Origin: Microglena sp. YARC | Taxonomy: Eukaryota > Chlorophyta > Chlorophyceae > Chlamydomonadales > Chlamydomonadaceae | Direction of reading: 5' to 3' | Length of the DNA stretch: 64,000 nt | Assembly: GCA_022414725.1 (NCBI GenBank) | Contig: CM039463.1 | Span: 55,616,094-55,680,093 of the forward strand | Shown: positions 1 to 10,593 of the stretch, piece by piece | Position numbering within the stretch: the first letter of the stretch is position 1 | How the letters are laid out: every line of letters starts with the position of its first letter | Notes under the pieces: generated by a model | The model's database searches: none | Told to the model about the DNA's origin: nothing | The model's input: only the letters and a program-made list of their open reading frames with translations | Program-made: the position numbers and the translations under genes

Positions 1-419
1 CACAGAGTTGTTGGGAGCATTGCAAGGGGAAGAGAGTACAGCAAGACAGAAAGGCCATGGAAGTCTCAAGAAAATCAAATAAGTCACGATTACACCACCA
101 ACCCCGCCATTAACCACGGCAACGGCAATGCGATGGCAGGGTGAGATGGGGAACAAAGTGCGCATACGTGAGACAGATTATGGAAACATTTGCAGGCGGA
201 GAAATGCAGCTGGTTGTTTGAATTTCTGGCCGGCCGGCCGGATGTGACAGTTCAGAGTGACAAGACGAACACGATGTTTTATATCATGTAGATACATGAG
301 ATTGTGAGGACAGCCATCCCCGGGGATCTTCACACACATTGCCTCATATTTTTACAACTATATAAGTTCCACCCGATTTGCATGATTATTAGATCAATTT
401 ATAAACTTCTGTTGTGCAG
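1..419 (+). repeat. Intron before AP2-I exon A, with a copy of dispersed element X
   Basis: No coding signal is visible. Bases about 33-240 match the equivalent introns of the other paralogs (about 19749-19875 and 33965-34205), including the shared string GCAGCTGGTTGTTTGAATTT. Related sequence also occurs at about 39430-39620 and, inverted, at 36400-36600, so the segment is also a dispersed element. The intron ends in a TGTGCAG acceptor at 413-419. The exon 1 that should precede it lies left of the window. Confidence 0.6.
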
Positions 420-3400
420 GCAATCAGCACAAATACCTTTGACACTGCTGAGGAAGCCGCCAAGGCGGTGGACAGGTGGGTGCCTGCACTGCTGTTCTTT
501 CCTACTATGGCTTAAGGGCGGGGATGAGTTGCTGCCCATAAGCTGTTACACGTAGCCCAAGATAAAAACAGCGGTGTTCCCTCGGGTGTTAGCATGCAAT
601 GTTGTGTGTCCTCCATTTTCCCCCTGCCCTTCCGCCGCCTTCCACTCCCTCCCCTGAAGAAGCTGCCACACGTAGCCCAAGATAAAAACAGCGGTGTTCC
701 CTCGGGTGTTGGAATGCAATGTTGTGGGTCTTCCATTTCCAGGTGGGTTCCTGCACTGCTCTTCTTTCCTGTTGCCTAGAAGCTGGTACATGTAACCCAA
801 ATAAAAAAATAGCGGTGTTGGCTCGGGTGTCGGCATGCTACGTTGTGTGTCCTCCATTTATCCCCTCCCCTTCTGCCGCCTTCCACTCCCTCCCCCTCCT
901 GCCATCACTCCCAACCACCACCCCGACACCCCTGTCCCTACTAGGTTGTCATACAAGTTAGGGCGACTCAGCTCCGTCAACTTCCCTCTCTCAGTGGAGG
1001 AGAGGGCTGATCTGGACAGCATCAGGATGGAGGAGCTCGTTGCAAGCTTCAGGCAGGATAGCCACAAGAACAAGCGGGGAACTAGTGTTTACAGGTATGG
1101 AGGTGGTGTGTGTGGTGGATGGAATGGATGGAGCGTATGGGGGAGCGTTAGGTGAATACCAAGCTGTGTACACCCTACACCTTCCACCCTTGACCAGAGC
1201 ACAATGATAGCAACCTTCAAAACACTCCAGTGACCAGAGTCAATGTTTTTCAGAATCCTCTAAAGATAGATTCAGTTGTGGATCCCTCGAAGGTTGTTGA
1301 GGTTATGACGTTTCAAACGCACTGCAGGGGTATTTTCTGGCACAAAGCTCGTGAGGAATGGAATGTTAAGATTTTGCGCCTCAATGAGCATGCCCAGACA
1401 TATCTTGGCCGCTACACTGATGAAGTAGAGGCCGCCCTAGCATATGATGCCGCCGCCATTGCTCTAGGGTAAGTCCCTCCCCCTTCACTCCGCCCTCCCT
1501 CTCCACTCCCTCCTCCCTCTCTCCCTCACTCTCTCTCATCCTTGTCCCCCATTGCTATAGGTTAACTCCCTCCTCCCCCAATCCCCCATCTCTCCCCTCA
1601 CCTCTTCCTACATTGGAGGCCCTACCACCTTGTACTGTCGCCATGTACTAGATTCAAGTGCATATGAAGATATCAATTATAACTGCTACTGCCAAAGACA
1701 GCAAGCATCCTCAAGACTGAAACCATGCAAAACTACATACTTGAACTTGCTTACAATTAAAACTAAATGAAATGAAATGAAAACTTGTTGAGTGGAGATG
1801 CCTCTTTATTGATCTGTTGAGGTGAGATACAGAACCTTTCATTTCCTATCATTTCCCTTTAAACCTACCAAGTTACCAATTCAATGCAAGCTCCCTTCAC
1901 GCATCCAGGATTGTTTTGCGATTTGTTGGTTTCCAATTCGTAGAGTGTTCTTATAATCAGCCCTTCCTGATAATTTGCCAAATTCGGCCAGGCTCCTTAA
2001 GCCTATCTTGCCACCCAGGGACTGTTATACACACACTCACGCACACAAACACACACACACATTCCGCATCCAGGAAAATAGATGTTCTGAATTTCCCAGA
2101 GAAGATGTCAGAGGCCAAGATCACAGATGAACTGCTCCTAAAGCTGTTCAAGACCACTGACAGGGACAAGGTTGAGGAGATCGTTGAGCAACATCAAAAA
2201 GAGAAGGGCGACGCAATGAGCAAAGAGTGGAAGGCCCTCCTCAAGTCAAATCCAATGCCTGAGGTGTGAGACTGGAGGGGGATTATGTCTTGGATTGGGG
2301 TTTGATTTGGGGTTGGGGGTCATGGGTTGGGGGATGACTGTGCTACGTATAACTTAATAAACGAGGGGATCACACTGTGGGACTTGGAATTGGAAGACAG
2401 TGAGCAGCCCAGACTTCAAGCGTTGGCTGAAAAATCAATAACAATTTAATTCAATAAGCACGGAAATCAAGTTATCTAAATTCAGTAGCAAGTTCACCAA
2501 GTGTTGTTCAAGGGTACCTCTAAAAAAAAAGTTTAATAAAAACCTAAGTTTTGAGACGTCACTGTTTTCAAAGTCTGCGTCTCATGAGCCAAATCTTTAT
2601 CTTAAGAGCACAAGGCTATGTCTAATGAATCAAAATCTACGTTTGCAACGTATTGGACCCTCTGAAATCTGTGTTTTAGACGTAAAACGTTTTGACCTAC
2701 CCTGGCACGGGAGTTTATATAAATTCGGTTGCAAGTGCACTTGGGAAGTTCACTAGATTCATTAGGGACCATGAGTAGCGAGTGCACTTGCGTCCTCCGT
2801 GGAATGCTTGCGATTTGTTGGGGAACAATTAAAGAGTTGTTTCCATCAGCACTTCTAGATAAGTTAACTTTGACTGTATTTGATTTATTTTGATTGAAAG
2901 TACTTGCAGGTGGTAGGCCCCTTACACAAACCAGTTCCACCAAGGGTTTATAATGACTTGAACTTGAACTCGGTTACATTGATCCCGCTTGTTCAGGCTG
3001 CTAGCCGTCTTTGGCAGTGACAACGACAGTCGAATCAGGATCATTTCAAACGAATCTTGATTTTCCGAGGTTGGGCAAGTTCCTTGATCCTATCTGCCCA
3101 CCCTAGGGTTTGTTACAAACTCAAACTTGAACTTGGTTACATGGCTCCAGCCATGTAAGGCTTCGTGCTGTCCTTGACAACACCATCAACAGCAAAAACA
3201 TAGATGGATATTAAAATGAATGTTACACCTTATGACGAGGCGTGAGGTTTAGGGGGCCAACCACCAACTCCAAACATAGCTCTTATCAAAATTGCTTCAT
3301 AAAATATCTTCAAACAATAATTAATAGACAGATGCAACTTCCCCCAGCATTCCTGGCCAGCCTGATATTCTGTACTACAGAGTGTGGTGTAGTAGTGGTT

Positions 3401-4673
3401 ATACCTTATGGCGAGATGTGTGGTTCAGGGAGCCAGCCCGTTCGCTTGCGCAAGGGCCAACCATCAACTCCAAACATAGCTCTTCTCAAAATATTAAATA
3501 TGCTTCGTACAATCTCTTCATACAGTGGTGGTAGATCATGTATGTATGTATGTTGTTACAGTCCAGGGCTAGGCCAAATAGGCTTAAGGGACTTACCCAA
3601 CCTCGAATAATCAAGAGGCTTCTCAATTGCCCAGAGGGGCTACTAACAAGCACTAAAAGATATTGTAGGTCATGAAGGCGGAGGGGGGCCGGGGGGGGGG
3701 GGGGGCTTCTCGTTTTAGCTACGCATAGCAGCTTCTAGAAATATAAGACTGGAAATAACAGAATTGTTGAACATTGCATACTAGAGTATACCACATCATG
3801 TTTGTACTAAAGACTAACGCCATGACTAAAATATACGAGACGGTGTGAGTATAATAATATATATAATCATATAGCCACAAACCTGCCCCAAACCAACATT
3901 TCCCAACCTGTGAATAGGGCCCTGCGTTCACTGGTGGTAAGGTAGGTAGGAAAAGGAAGAAGCCTGCACCAAGGGGTTTGAAGAAAAAGGCGAACATGAG
4001 TGTGAGTAGTGAGGAAGACACTGAGGCAGAGGTGGAGGAGGAGCTGCCCATACACGATGATGACAATGTGGACAATGGTGTCAATGATGACGATAAGGAA
4101 GCTATACAGGAGGATGAGGGCACTGACAATGTGCAGGGCCAGGGTCCAGCTGCTGCCAGCAGTCACCAAGATGATCCAGTGACTAGAAAGAGGAGGAGAA
4201 GAGAGAGGAGGGGTAAAGGGATGAGTGGTGAAGAGGATGCCAAGCCCCCTCAGGAAATACATGCTTGGAGTAGGGGTCTAGGTGGGGTTGGGGACCCCCT
4301 GGTGACTGGTTGGGGTAGGGGTCCTAGTGGGATTGGTAGGGGTCCCTGTGGGGTTGGTAGGGGTCCTTGTGGGGTTGGGGACCCCCTGGTGACTGGTGAT
4401 CGGCAGCAACATATACTATGTACCGGTGGGCTGATGGCTCCTGCGGATCTGCAAAGCGCTGTGGTAGTAAAGCATGAGCCAGACTGTCTGGAGCAAGTTG
4501 GTTGGGCTCATCCTGGCCTTGTCTTCTCTGCCCAGGCATCCATTTTCCCCGCCCAGGCTCCTGCATTATCTTCCGAAGAGATTGCCTCAGTCCTTCCTAC
4601 AAGCTCGGACGCCCAGCTTGGCCCTAGAATCCGAATCCTGAGTTCTCGCACCCTCAGCTACCCCAGGTGGTGA
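420..4673 (+). CDS. AP2-I: AP2-domain transcription-factor-like gene (5' end outside window)
   Basis: Five exons can be read with consistent GT-AG borders and phases: A 420-475, B 945-1094, C 1328-1468, D 2074-2263, E 3918-4673 (TGA). They sum to 1293 nt, 430 codons plus stop, open throughout. Exon A (FDTAEEAAKAVDR) is the end of a first, degenerate AP2 domain. B is the inter-domain linker (VNFPLS) and ends GTSVYR. C completes a second AP2 domain (GIFWHK, YLGRYTDEVEAALAYDAA) and D supplies its LNFPEK end plus a charged helix-rich linker. E carries a basic NLS-like stretch (GRKRKK), a long Asp/Glu tract and the VKHEPD motif. In plants, AP2-type proteins with two AP2 domains bind DNA and regulate transcription in the nucleus. 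That role is inferred here. The N-terminal exons are missing, so the start codon is not known. Confidence 0.8.
1469..2073 (+). other. Exon C-D intron of AP2-I
   Basis: The intron starts GTAAGT and ends CATCCAG. It has a C/T-rich stretch (1480-1560), a copy of the GCCATG dispersed repeat (about 1685-1735), a conserved block (about 1790-1975) found in every paralog and at 61560-61736, and a SINE-like segment with (CA)n just before exon D. No coding sequence seen. Confidence 0.65.
2264..3917 (+). other. Exon D-E intron of AP2-I
   Basis: This long intron begins GTGTGAG and ends GTGAATAG. It holds a plus-strand SINE-like segment (about 3062-3120), a minus-strand one (about 3555-3605), a poly-G run (about 3683-3705), and a conserved block CTTCTCGTTTTAGCTACGCA directly after the poly-G. 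The poly-G plus block recurs in the equivalent introns of AP2-II and AP2-III. No coding sequence seen. Confidence 0.6.
3918..4673 (+). CDS. AP2-I terminal exon E
   Basis: The exon enters in phase 0 after TGTGAATAG and gives 251 codons. In order it contains: a basic segment (GRKRKK...KKKAN) near residues 9-25, resembling a bipartite nuclear-localisation signal; an acidic tract (about residues 28-65); a second basic cluster (RKRRRRERRGKG); a Gly-rich stretch built from tandem GRGPCGV-type repeats (about 4267-4390); and a conserved segment with TGGLMAPADLQ, VVVKHEPD and LPTS. VKxE fits the psi-K-x-E SUMO consensus. The final residues (ILSSRTLSYPRW) are also present in AP2-II but lie in a different frame from the AP2-III end, so the C-terminus looks secondarily truncated. 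Confidence 0.78.
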   Translation, partial: GPAFTGGKVGRKRKKPAPRGLKKKANMSVSSEEDTEAEVEEELPIHDDDNVDNGVNDDDKEAIQEDEGTDNVQGQGPAAASSHQDDPVTRKRRRRERRGKGMSGEEDAKPPQEIHAWSRGLGGVGDPLVTGWGRGPSGIGRGPCGVGRGPCGVGDPLVTGDRQQHILCTGGLMAPADLQSAVVVKHEPDCLEQVGWAHPGLVFSAQASIFPAQAPALSSEEIASVLPTSSDAQLGPRIRILSSRTLSYPRW

Positions 4674-5021
4674 CCAATCCAACCATGATGTAGTTGACCC
4701 AAAATATCATGCTACAGGGTGTTAAGTGGCATGTGACAACAGAGCAGCACCATCGGATGCTCAGTTTGGTCATAACACTCACTAGGGTGTGGGTGTAAGC
4801 TACACGCAGCTCGCTGGCCTGATGCCGCTGGCTGTGGACTTGTCTGACAAAGCTTCACAATTGGGTGCTCAGTTAGCTCGCAACACACACCAGGGTGGGG
4901 GTACAAGCCACACGCAGCTAGCTGGTCTGACACATGTAGACTTTACACCAGTGTGGGCATTTATCACTTAGTTGGGAGCAGCAGTGGACCTGTTGACTGA
5001 CAAGATACATTAGGGTGAGGC
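4674..5021 (+). promoter_or_regulatory. AP2-I 3' region with candidate TGTAA poly(A) signal
   Basis: The region after the stop is conserved with that of AP2-II (25979-26390). A TGTAA pentamer lies at 4794-4798 and at the homologous 26144-26148. UGUAA is the usual polyadenylation signal in chlorophyte algae, so this is the best candidate 3'-end signal. The stretch contains an internal duplication around the CACACGCAGCT motif. No coding potential is seen. Confidence 0.45.
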
Positions 5022-5336
5022 CAGTGTTTTTTATCTCATAAATCTTCAGGCCAATTTGGTAGCCACAAGTGGCGACCACAGGCTCATCCTGGGACGGTGT
5101 GGTAGCACCATCTGCACCAGGTGAATAGGTAACTTCCACCAGGGGTAGGCCTGAGCTAGCTACCTGGGCTGGGCCTGTGCGACCCAGGTGCGACCCAGGG
5201 CACAAATCGCTGACCTGAGGGTCGCCATCGTGGCGACCAAGGGTCCATTTCGCCCGAATTTTGCACACCTGAGGGTCGCACGGGGTGGCGACCGCGCGCC
5301 ACAATATGCGACCGGTCGCACAAATAAAAAACACTG
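5022..5336. mobile_element. Non-autonomous hAT-type MITE (315 bp)
   Basis: The ends are perfect 13-bp inverted repeats, CAGTGTTTTTTAT and ATAAAAAACACTG. The flanks are an exact 8-bp direct repeat, GGTGAGGC, at 5014-5021 and 5337-5344. Eight-bp duplications and CAG-type ends are diagnostic of the hAT superfamily. The interior is rich in GTCGC and GCGAC words and encodes no transposase. The paralogous 3' region of AP2-II at about 26366-26400 has the flanks joined without the element. Confidence 0.88.
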
Positions 5337-6136
5337 GGTGAGGCCAGTAGTGAGACCCACCTGGCAACATGATGGTTAACTTTATAATGATGGCAAGGTT
5401 AAAGGCACAATGCACATGTCTGCACATTTGGTACAGCAGTGCAGTACAATACAGGACTATAGGCCACATTGCAGAGCAGGGTTGTTCTGGTCAACTCCAA
5501 AATCTGCATCATGTTACGCAACAGGTTTTAAAATATACCTGCGACTCGCGGACTGTCCAGAACCTGTGTGTGCCACACAACTAACACCCAGCGTGTAAAA
5601 CAACCATGGTGCATAGTAGTACATATGTGATATGTGTTTAGACATGCCAGTAGTATAGGATAAGTCTGAATAGATGCTAGAGGACCCAACTAACAATGAA
5701 ACATCATTAGAACTCGGACCCTTCATTGTATTCTTAGTACTTCCGGTTCGTTGGGGACCAGTTCTTACAGTGTTAATTGTAACTAGCCCCTCCTGATAAT
5801 ATATATTTTATCACGATTTTCGATGTTGGGCAGGTCCCTTTAGCCTATTTGGATACCCCTCGCCTAGAATGTAACATAAGTACAAACAGGGGCATGGATT
5901 GTTTCCCTCAACAGGGGAATTTAATTGTTACATGGGTTTTCAGCTTACTCCTGGCTGCTTACTTCCTTCTAATTCCCAGTCCTTCTGTGTGAGTTCCACG
6001 GAAACCAGAGCGCAAAGTATTGGTAAAGGTATGCATAGGAATACAAATATATTTATATATATGTGTAGGAATCTTTAGGAATGGAAGATTCAATTACATA
6101 GGTCACCTTTCAAAAGTGTGGGCAGGCTCAAGGGAG

Positions 6137-6200
6137 GAGCGGCTCCTCCTTTTGAGCTCCTCCCTTGAGCCCTCCTCGAGCTCAAAAGGAGGAGCCGCTC
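6137..6200. repeat. Perfect 23-bp inverted repeat
   Basis: Arms 6137-6159 and 6178-6200 are exact reverse complements (GAGCGGCTCCTCC... with ...GGAGGAGCCGCTC), separated by 18 nt. A transcript or single strand would form a very stable hairpin. No gene or T-run follows, so it is not an obvious terminator. Confidence 0.9.
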
Positions 6201-6856
6201 TTAGTGACGAAGGGAGGTGGATCCGCGCTGAGGTTCAGACCACCTGGGTTTTATTATCTGATTGCATGGTCTTGCCATACATGTCATAGAATACTTGTTA
6301 ATCGAACTCGTCCTGATACTATAGGATGTGCTTGGTTATTCGAGGCCGGTCAAGTCCCTTGAGCCTATTTGTCTGCCCCCTGGGCTGTGACATACATACA
6401 CATATTTTGTGTCCCCTTTTCCATACAAAGTGGAAAAGGAAATCTCTGATATTCTTCATGATAACCAGACGTCACTGAGCAAGATTACCCACCTGCACCC
6501 TAGGACCATATGTAGATCAGCTTTGAAGTTTTGTTTTTCTGGACCGCCCTGGACCCCCCTTGTGGGGCATGTGAATAGCATCACTTGATTGATTAAACTT
6601 TTCTGTGAGGCTGGATATGTGACTGTTCTCCATGCCAATGTTTTATACCGGTTTCTTTATAACGAACACGAACTCAGGGCCTCCGCAGGCAAAAGTTCAT
6701 CTTGTGCTTGTTTTCGTATCGCCTCCTCCTGAATCAAGGATGGGCAGTTCCCTTTAGCCTATTTGGCTACCCCTGGACTGTCACATACAAACACAAGGAA
6801 TGCCATGGGCAACTATTTATGTTCGTCGAACTGAAAAATCTTGTAACACTTCGATT

Positions 6857-6966
6857 ACATGTTAGGTTCACTGGTATTACATGTTAGGTTCACTGGTATT
6901 ACATGTTAGGTTCACTGGTATTACATGTTAGGTTCACTGGTATTACATGTTAGGTTCACTGGTATT
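6857..6966. repeat. 22-bp tandem array, 5 copies
   Basis: Five identical copies of a 22-bp unit beginning ACATGTTAGGTTCACTGG start at 6857, 6879, 6901, 6923 and 6945. The sequence is non-coding. Confidence 0.95.
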
Positions 6967-8164
6967 ACCGTAGTGGTTACCTATGTTTACTCTGCCCGTA
7001 GACAGTGAGCTACCTGAAGGCTGGTAGGATGGGCGTAGCTTAACATCCCACCTTTGTGTGCTAGATGGTTGGGACTTGAAAGTCCCACCTGGGGGTCATA
7101 TACTCATGGACTATCAAAAAACTGCAAATGGCAAATTATATATTTTGATCGGAGAGCAACCTTCAAGGCTTGGGTCATGTAAAATAGTCCACGTTTATTT
7201 ATTTTGATGATAAGTTCTTAGATGTTGATGATAACTGCCGAAGACGGCGAGCAGCCTTAAAGGCTTGAGCCATGTAACGACGTTCAAGTTCAAATAGCCA
7301 TATACGGGATTACGGGTATCCAAGTCATGAGCCACGTACCAAAATATTCAGTTCTGAGCCATGATTATCAGTAAGACCTGGACAAGGATTCAAACTGTCT
7401 AATCCGCTTAGTAAGCTCCCTGGTTTCAGTGATAGTACCGGTATCCCAGTGTTAACTTATATATATATTGCACAGGAGACTTGTAATTGGAGGACGGCTA
7501 GCTAGAATACCAGGGTTGGTAGACAAACAATGTAACAATTCAAATCCAAATATTCTGGTCCATGAATCCAATAATCCGGTTATGCGCCATGTATCCAACT
7601 TCAAGCTTATAACGCTCGCTGGTTTCCCTGGTGGGCATTGCAAGGGGGGATCATCAGCATCTTCTAGGCAGCTGCCGTAGATGGCGAGTAGCCAAAATGC
7701 AGGCTGGAGCCATGTGCCCTAGGTCACGTTCTAGGCAGCTCCCCTACCCGGATATTCAGCCGAATCTAGGGCAGCCTAAGGCATTTTCAAGCTCACGCAC
7801 ACAATCAGCTGTCCAGAACTGCTAATATATATGGGCACTATGTATGGCTGGCCCAGGGAGCTGTTCAGCTTTCTAGAAGCTGCTAAAAAGCCGAAAATAC
7901 AAGTCCTGCTGCCCAAATTGAAGTGAGTGCGTTCTGTACTTAGGAGTTTAGTCCAGTATTGGTTATACCCAGGGTTGTTCAGGAAGACCCACAGCTCTGC
8001 GTCATGAGATGAAATCAAATGCATAGCCTGCGTCCCGAGACACAACCAAACCAGCATAGCCTGCGTACTGAGAAACAACCAACCCGCAACCGACCCTTAG
8101 CCTGCGTCCTGCGACGCAACCAACCCACCAAAGTTGCACTTCAATAATTATGTTATCCTCTCCT

Positions 8165-8275
8165 GCTGTTAAGGTTGGGCAAGACCCTTTTGCCTATTTG
8201 GCTACCCCTGGACTATAAAAATACATCCATGTAATCCGCCGCAGATGGTGAGCAACCATAAGACTGATAAATCTC
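8165..8275 (+). repeat. Most complete copy of a SINE-like dispersed repeat
   Basis: Two motif blocks that usually occur apart are contiguous here. Block 1 reads GGTTGGGCAAG then GCCTATTTGGCTACCCCTGG then ACTATAAAAATACATCC. Block 2 reads CCGCAGATGGTGAGCAACC. Block 1 alone recurs at about 1977, 3062, 5820, 6335, 6733, 18290, 22470, 27080, 30772, 35660 and 61225, and in reverse at 3555-3605 and 24801-24842. No tRNA-type promoter boxes were found in it. Confidence 0.55.
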
Positions 8276-8614
8276 TTCAAAATAATACCCTGCAGTGCAA
8301 CCATTCGACCCAGTTCACTTCAGCTTCCACCCGTCGAAGGCTGCAGGACCTACTGGCAGCACTGCTGGTCGAGTATTTAAACTGTCTTTATATTCCATAT
8401 TCCTGCTAGTTGCGGCCACCCGGTTTTCAAAAGAATGTATATTAACAGACATAATAAGGCTGTACAACTTGTCCAAAAGGCTGTAGCCAAGGGAGCTCTT
8501 GGGGGCCTCCCCATGTACATGGATGTAGGCACATGGATGTAGGCACATGTGAGGAAACATCCGACATCCCCACGAGACCCCCAACCCCCCTCAAACCCCC
8601 TGATCTTCCCTAAG

Positions 8615-9055
8615 CCACTTGGGACAAATACAGGCCTGATCTCCTCCTCATTGATGACGAATCCAAACCAAGAAAAGCCTACCTAGTCGAACTGGGAAAC
8701 TGCTCATACACTAACCACCACATCAAATTCCAGGAAAAGAGCGTTCAGCATAAGGAGAGCTCCAACATATCCTTCAAAGACAAGGATCACTTGCCCCCTA
8801 CCTTGTCTTCACCAGAGGTACCACTGGTACCATACCCATCACAACTATTACCAATCTCTCCACCTTCAGTCACGGACACGAAGAAAAACTCATATCTAAG
8901 CTGCACATATAATATATTGCCTCCTGTATCAGCATTCTTGTCACACGTCGCATTAGGGGGTCCGCACCGCCGGGAGGGTGTCACTTACTATGTCTGCCAT
9001 GATGACTTTTCCTGAGCTGGCTGAAAAAAAAGTAATAATCCAATCCAATCCAACC
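8615..9055 (+). mobile_element. 3' fragment of a LINE-like element (nuclease-like C-terminal domain)
   Basis: One frame is open from just after TAA at about 8612 to the stop near 9015. It begins WDKYRPDLLLIDDESK, then AYLVELGNCSYTNH and FQEKSVQH. The pattern of hydrophobic D...K...E plus conserved Glu/Lys/His resembles the restriction-endonuclease-like C-terminal segments of some protist non-LTR retroelements; this is recognition by motif only. It is followed by A-rich sequence and a short CCAAT repeat (about 9027-9055), as expected for a LINE tail. No reverse transcriptase is present. Confidence 0.4.
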
Positions 9056-9739
9056 GACTCGATCCACTAGTCAGGTGTCCAAGGCTGCAGGGCCAGAAGG
9101 CAGTCTTGCGGATCAAAGCACCATGTAAAATCCCTTTATTTGGTCATAAACAAAATGCATTCCTGTTGGTTGGTCTATCTACATCCATATGATTGCATTT
9201 TGTACTCCAAAGTGTGGTGCAGTAGCGTTTATACTACCCATGTTGACTCCACCTGCAGCCTGAAGGCTAACCAAGTCCCGCAATATCGACCATAGGCCAG
9301 CCCCCATCAAGAATTACAGAGGGAGGCAAGTGGAAGTTTGTTTAACTGGCTACGGCCTACAGAGAGCAGGCAGGCATGTGTAACTTACACACCTACAAGT
9401 GCAGCCAGCTGCACTTGCAAATGGGGTTGTGCCCCATTTAAAGCTGCATTTTAAACACTGCTAAATGCATCATACCTGCATGTAACTGCTTGTATAATTG
9501 TACTTGTGACGCCATACATGTATTGAGTGGTCTATGCCAGAGTGGGTTAAACTCTCTAGCTACCACCTACAGAGAACAGGCAGGCTAGTGAGACTAGCAC
9601 AACTAGAATTCCAGCCGGCTGCACTTGTAGGTTACACTTCCAAATGGGGTTTAGTCCCATTTATAGCTGCATCTTAACACAGCCTTGCTCTACTTTTGAT
9701 TTTATGCAGTTCTATGTAAGGGGCAACCTTACAGAGAAC
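9056..9739. other. Intergenic region with a diverged ~110-bp duplication
   Basis: No gene seen. Bases about 9350-9460 and 9560-9680 are diverged copies of each other; both contain CCTACAGAGA, CAGGCAGGC, GGCTGCACTTG or GCTGCACTTG, and AAATGGGGTT. Confidence 0.5.
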
Positions 9740-10065
9740 AACCAATGTTATATTATATTATTGAGGTAGGCAATTTATATAATATATTATATTATATTAC
9801 GGAGATATTACATAGATTAATTTATATTATTGAGGTAGGCAATTTATATTATATTATATATATCATATTATTGAGGTAGGCAATTTATATTATATTATAT
9901 ATTATATTATTGAGGTAGGCAATTTATATTATATTATATATATTATATTATTGAGGTAGGCAATTTATATAATAGATTATATTATATTACAGAGATATTA
10001 CATTAATTAATTTATATTATTGAGGTAGGCAATTTATATTATATTATATGATTGAGGTAGGCAAG
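9740..10065. repeat. AT-rich tandem array
   Basis: At least seven irregular copies of a unit containing TTGAGGTAGGCAATTTATAT separated by variable TATAT/ATTAT tracts. Unit length varies (roughly 45-70 bp). Confidence 0.85.
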
Positions 10066-10593
10066 TTCAAATGTGACCTCGTTCCAAGTTAGGTATACTC
10101 TCAAATGTGCCTTGGCTGGATGACACCAACTCTGTGACGACCACCCACTACATTCCGTACTCATGCAAATTGGCACACTGATTTTGCACTGCACTTTGCA
10201 CTACAATTTGAGAATGTAGACAGATGTACTGTTTCCTTTGTGGGCTACGCATTGCAGCTTCCGGACGGCTCCATATGCCAGCCACTGGGTCAAGCCCGCA
10301 GCTTTCAGCTGCATTGGAATGCATGTAACGACATCTATCAGATGCACCAGCTAGCTTCAGATTTGGCCCAAGAACAGGGAAAGGGAGCTACCTAGATGCT
10401 GATAAAAAAGAAACAGTGGACAGACGGAGGAATGAGGGGCCTCTGCCCAACGTTTCAAATTCAAAATTGTAGCAAGGCCTGATTTGTCGCAATTGGCTGT
10501 CTTCACCATACTGGACTACCTCCTATCATCCTCATGCACCTGGACATGTCTCTACATTGTATAAACAAGCAGGGAACAGGGTATAAAACGTCA
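10066..10593. other. Unannotated spacer before the 18-bp satellite
   Basis: I see no coding sequence, known repeat or RNA gene here. Confidence 0.5.

Larger units (their letters stand above)
5345..8160. other. Intergenic region with dispersed repeat fragments, no gene seen
   Basis: No credible coding sequence. SINE-like TTTAGCCTATTTGG segments occur at about 5820-5875, 6335-6395 and 6733-6795. GAGCAGCC/GCCATG segments occur at about 7000-7025, 7237-7275 and 7675-7712, and a reverse copy at about 5931-5980. A palindrome and a 22-bp array are listed separately. Parts of 5850-6480 resemble 26760-27140, so the duplicated unit extends past the 3' ends of the AP2 genes. Confidence 0.5.
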
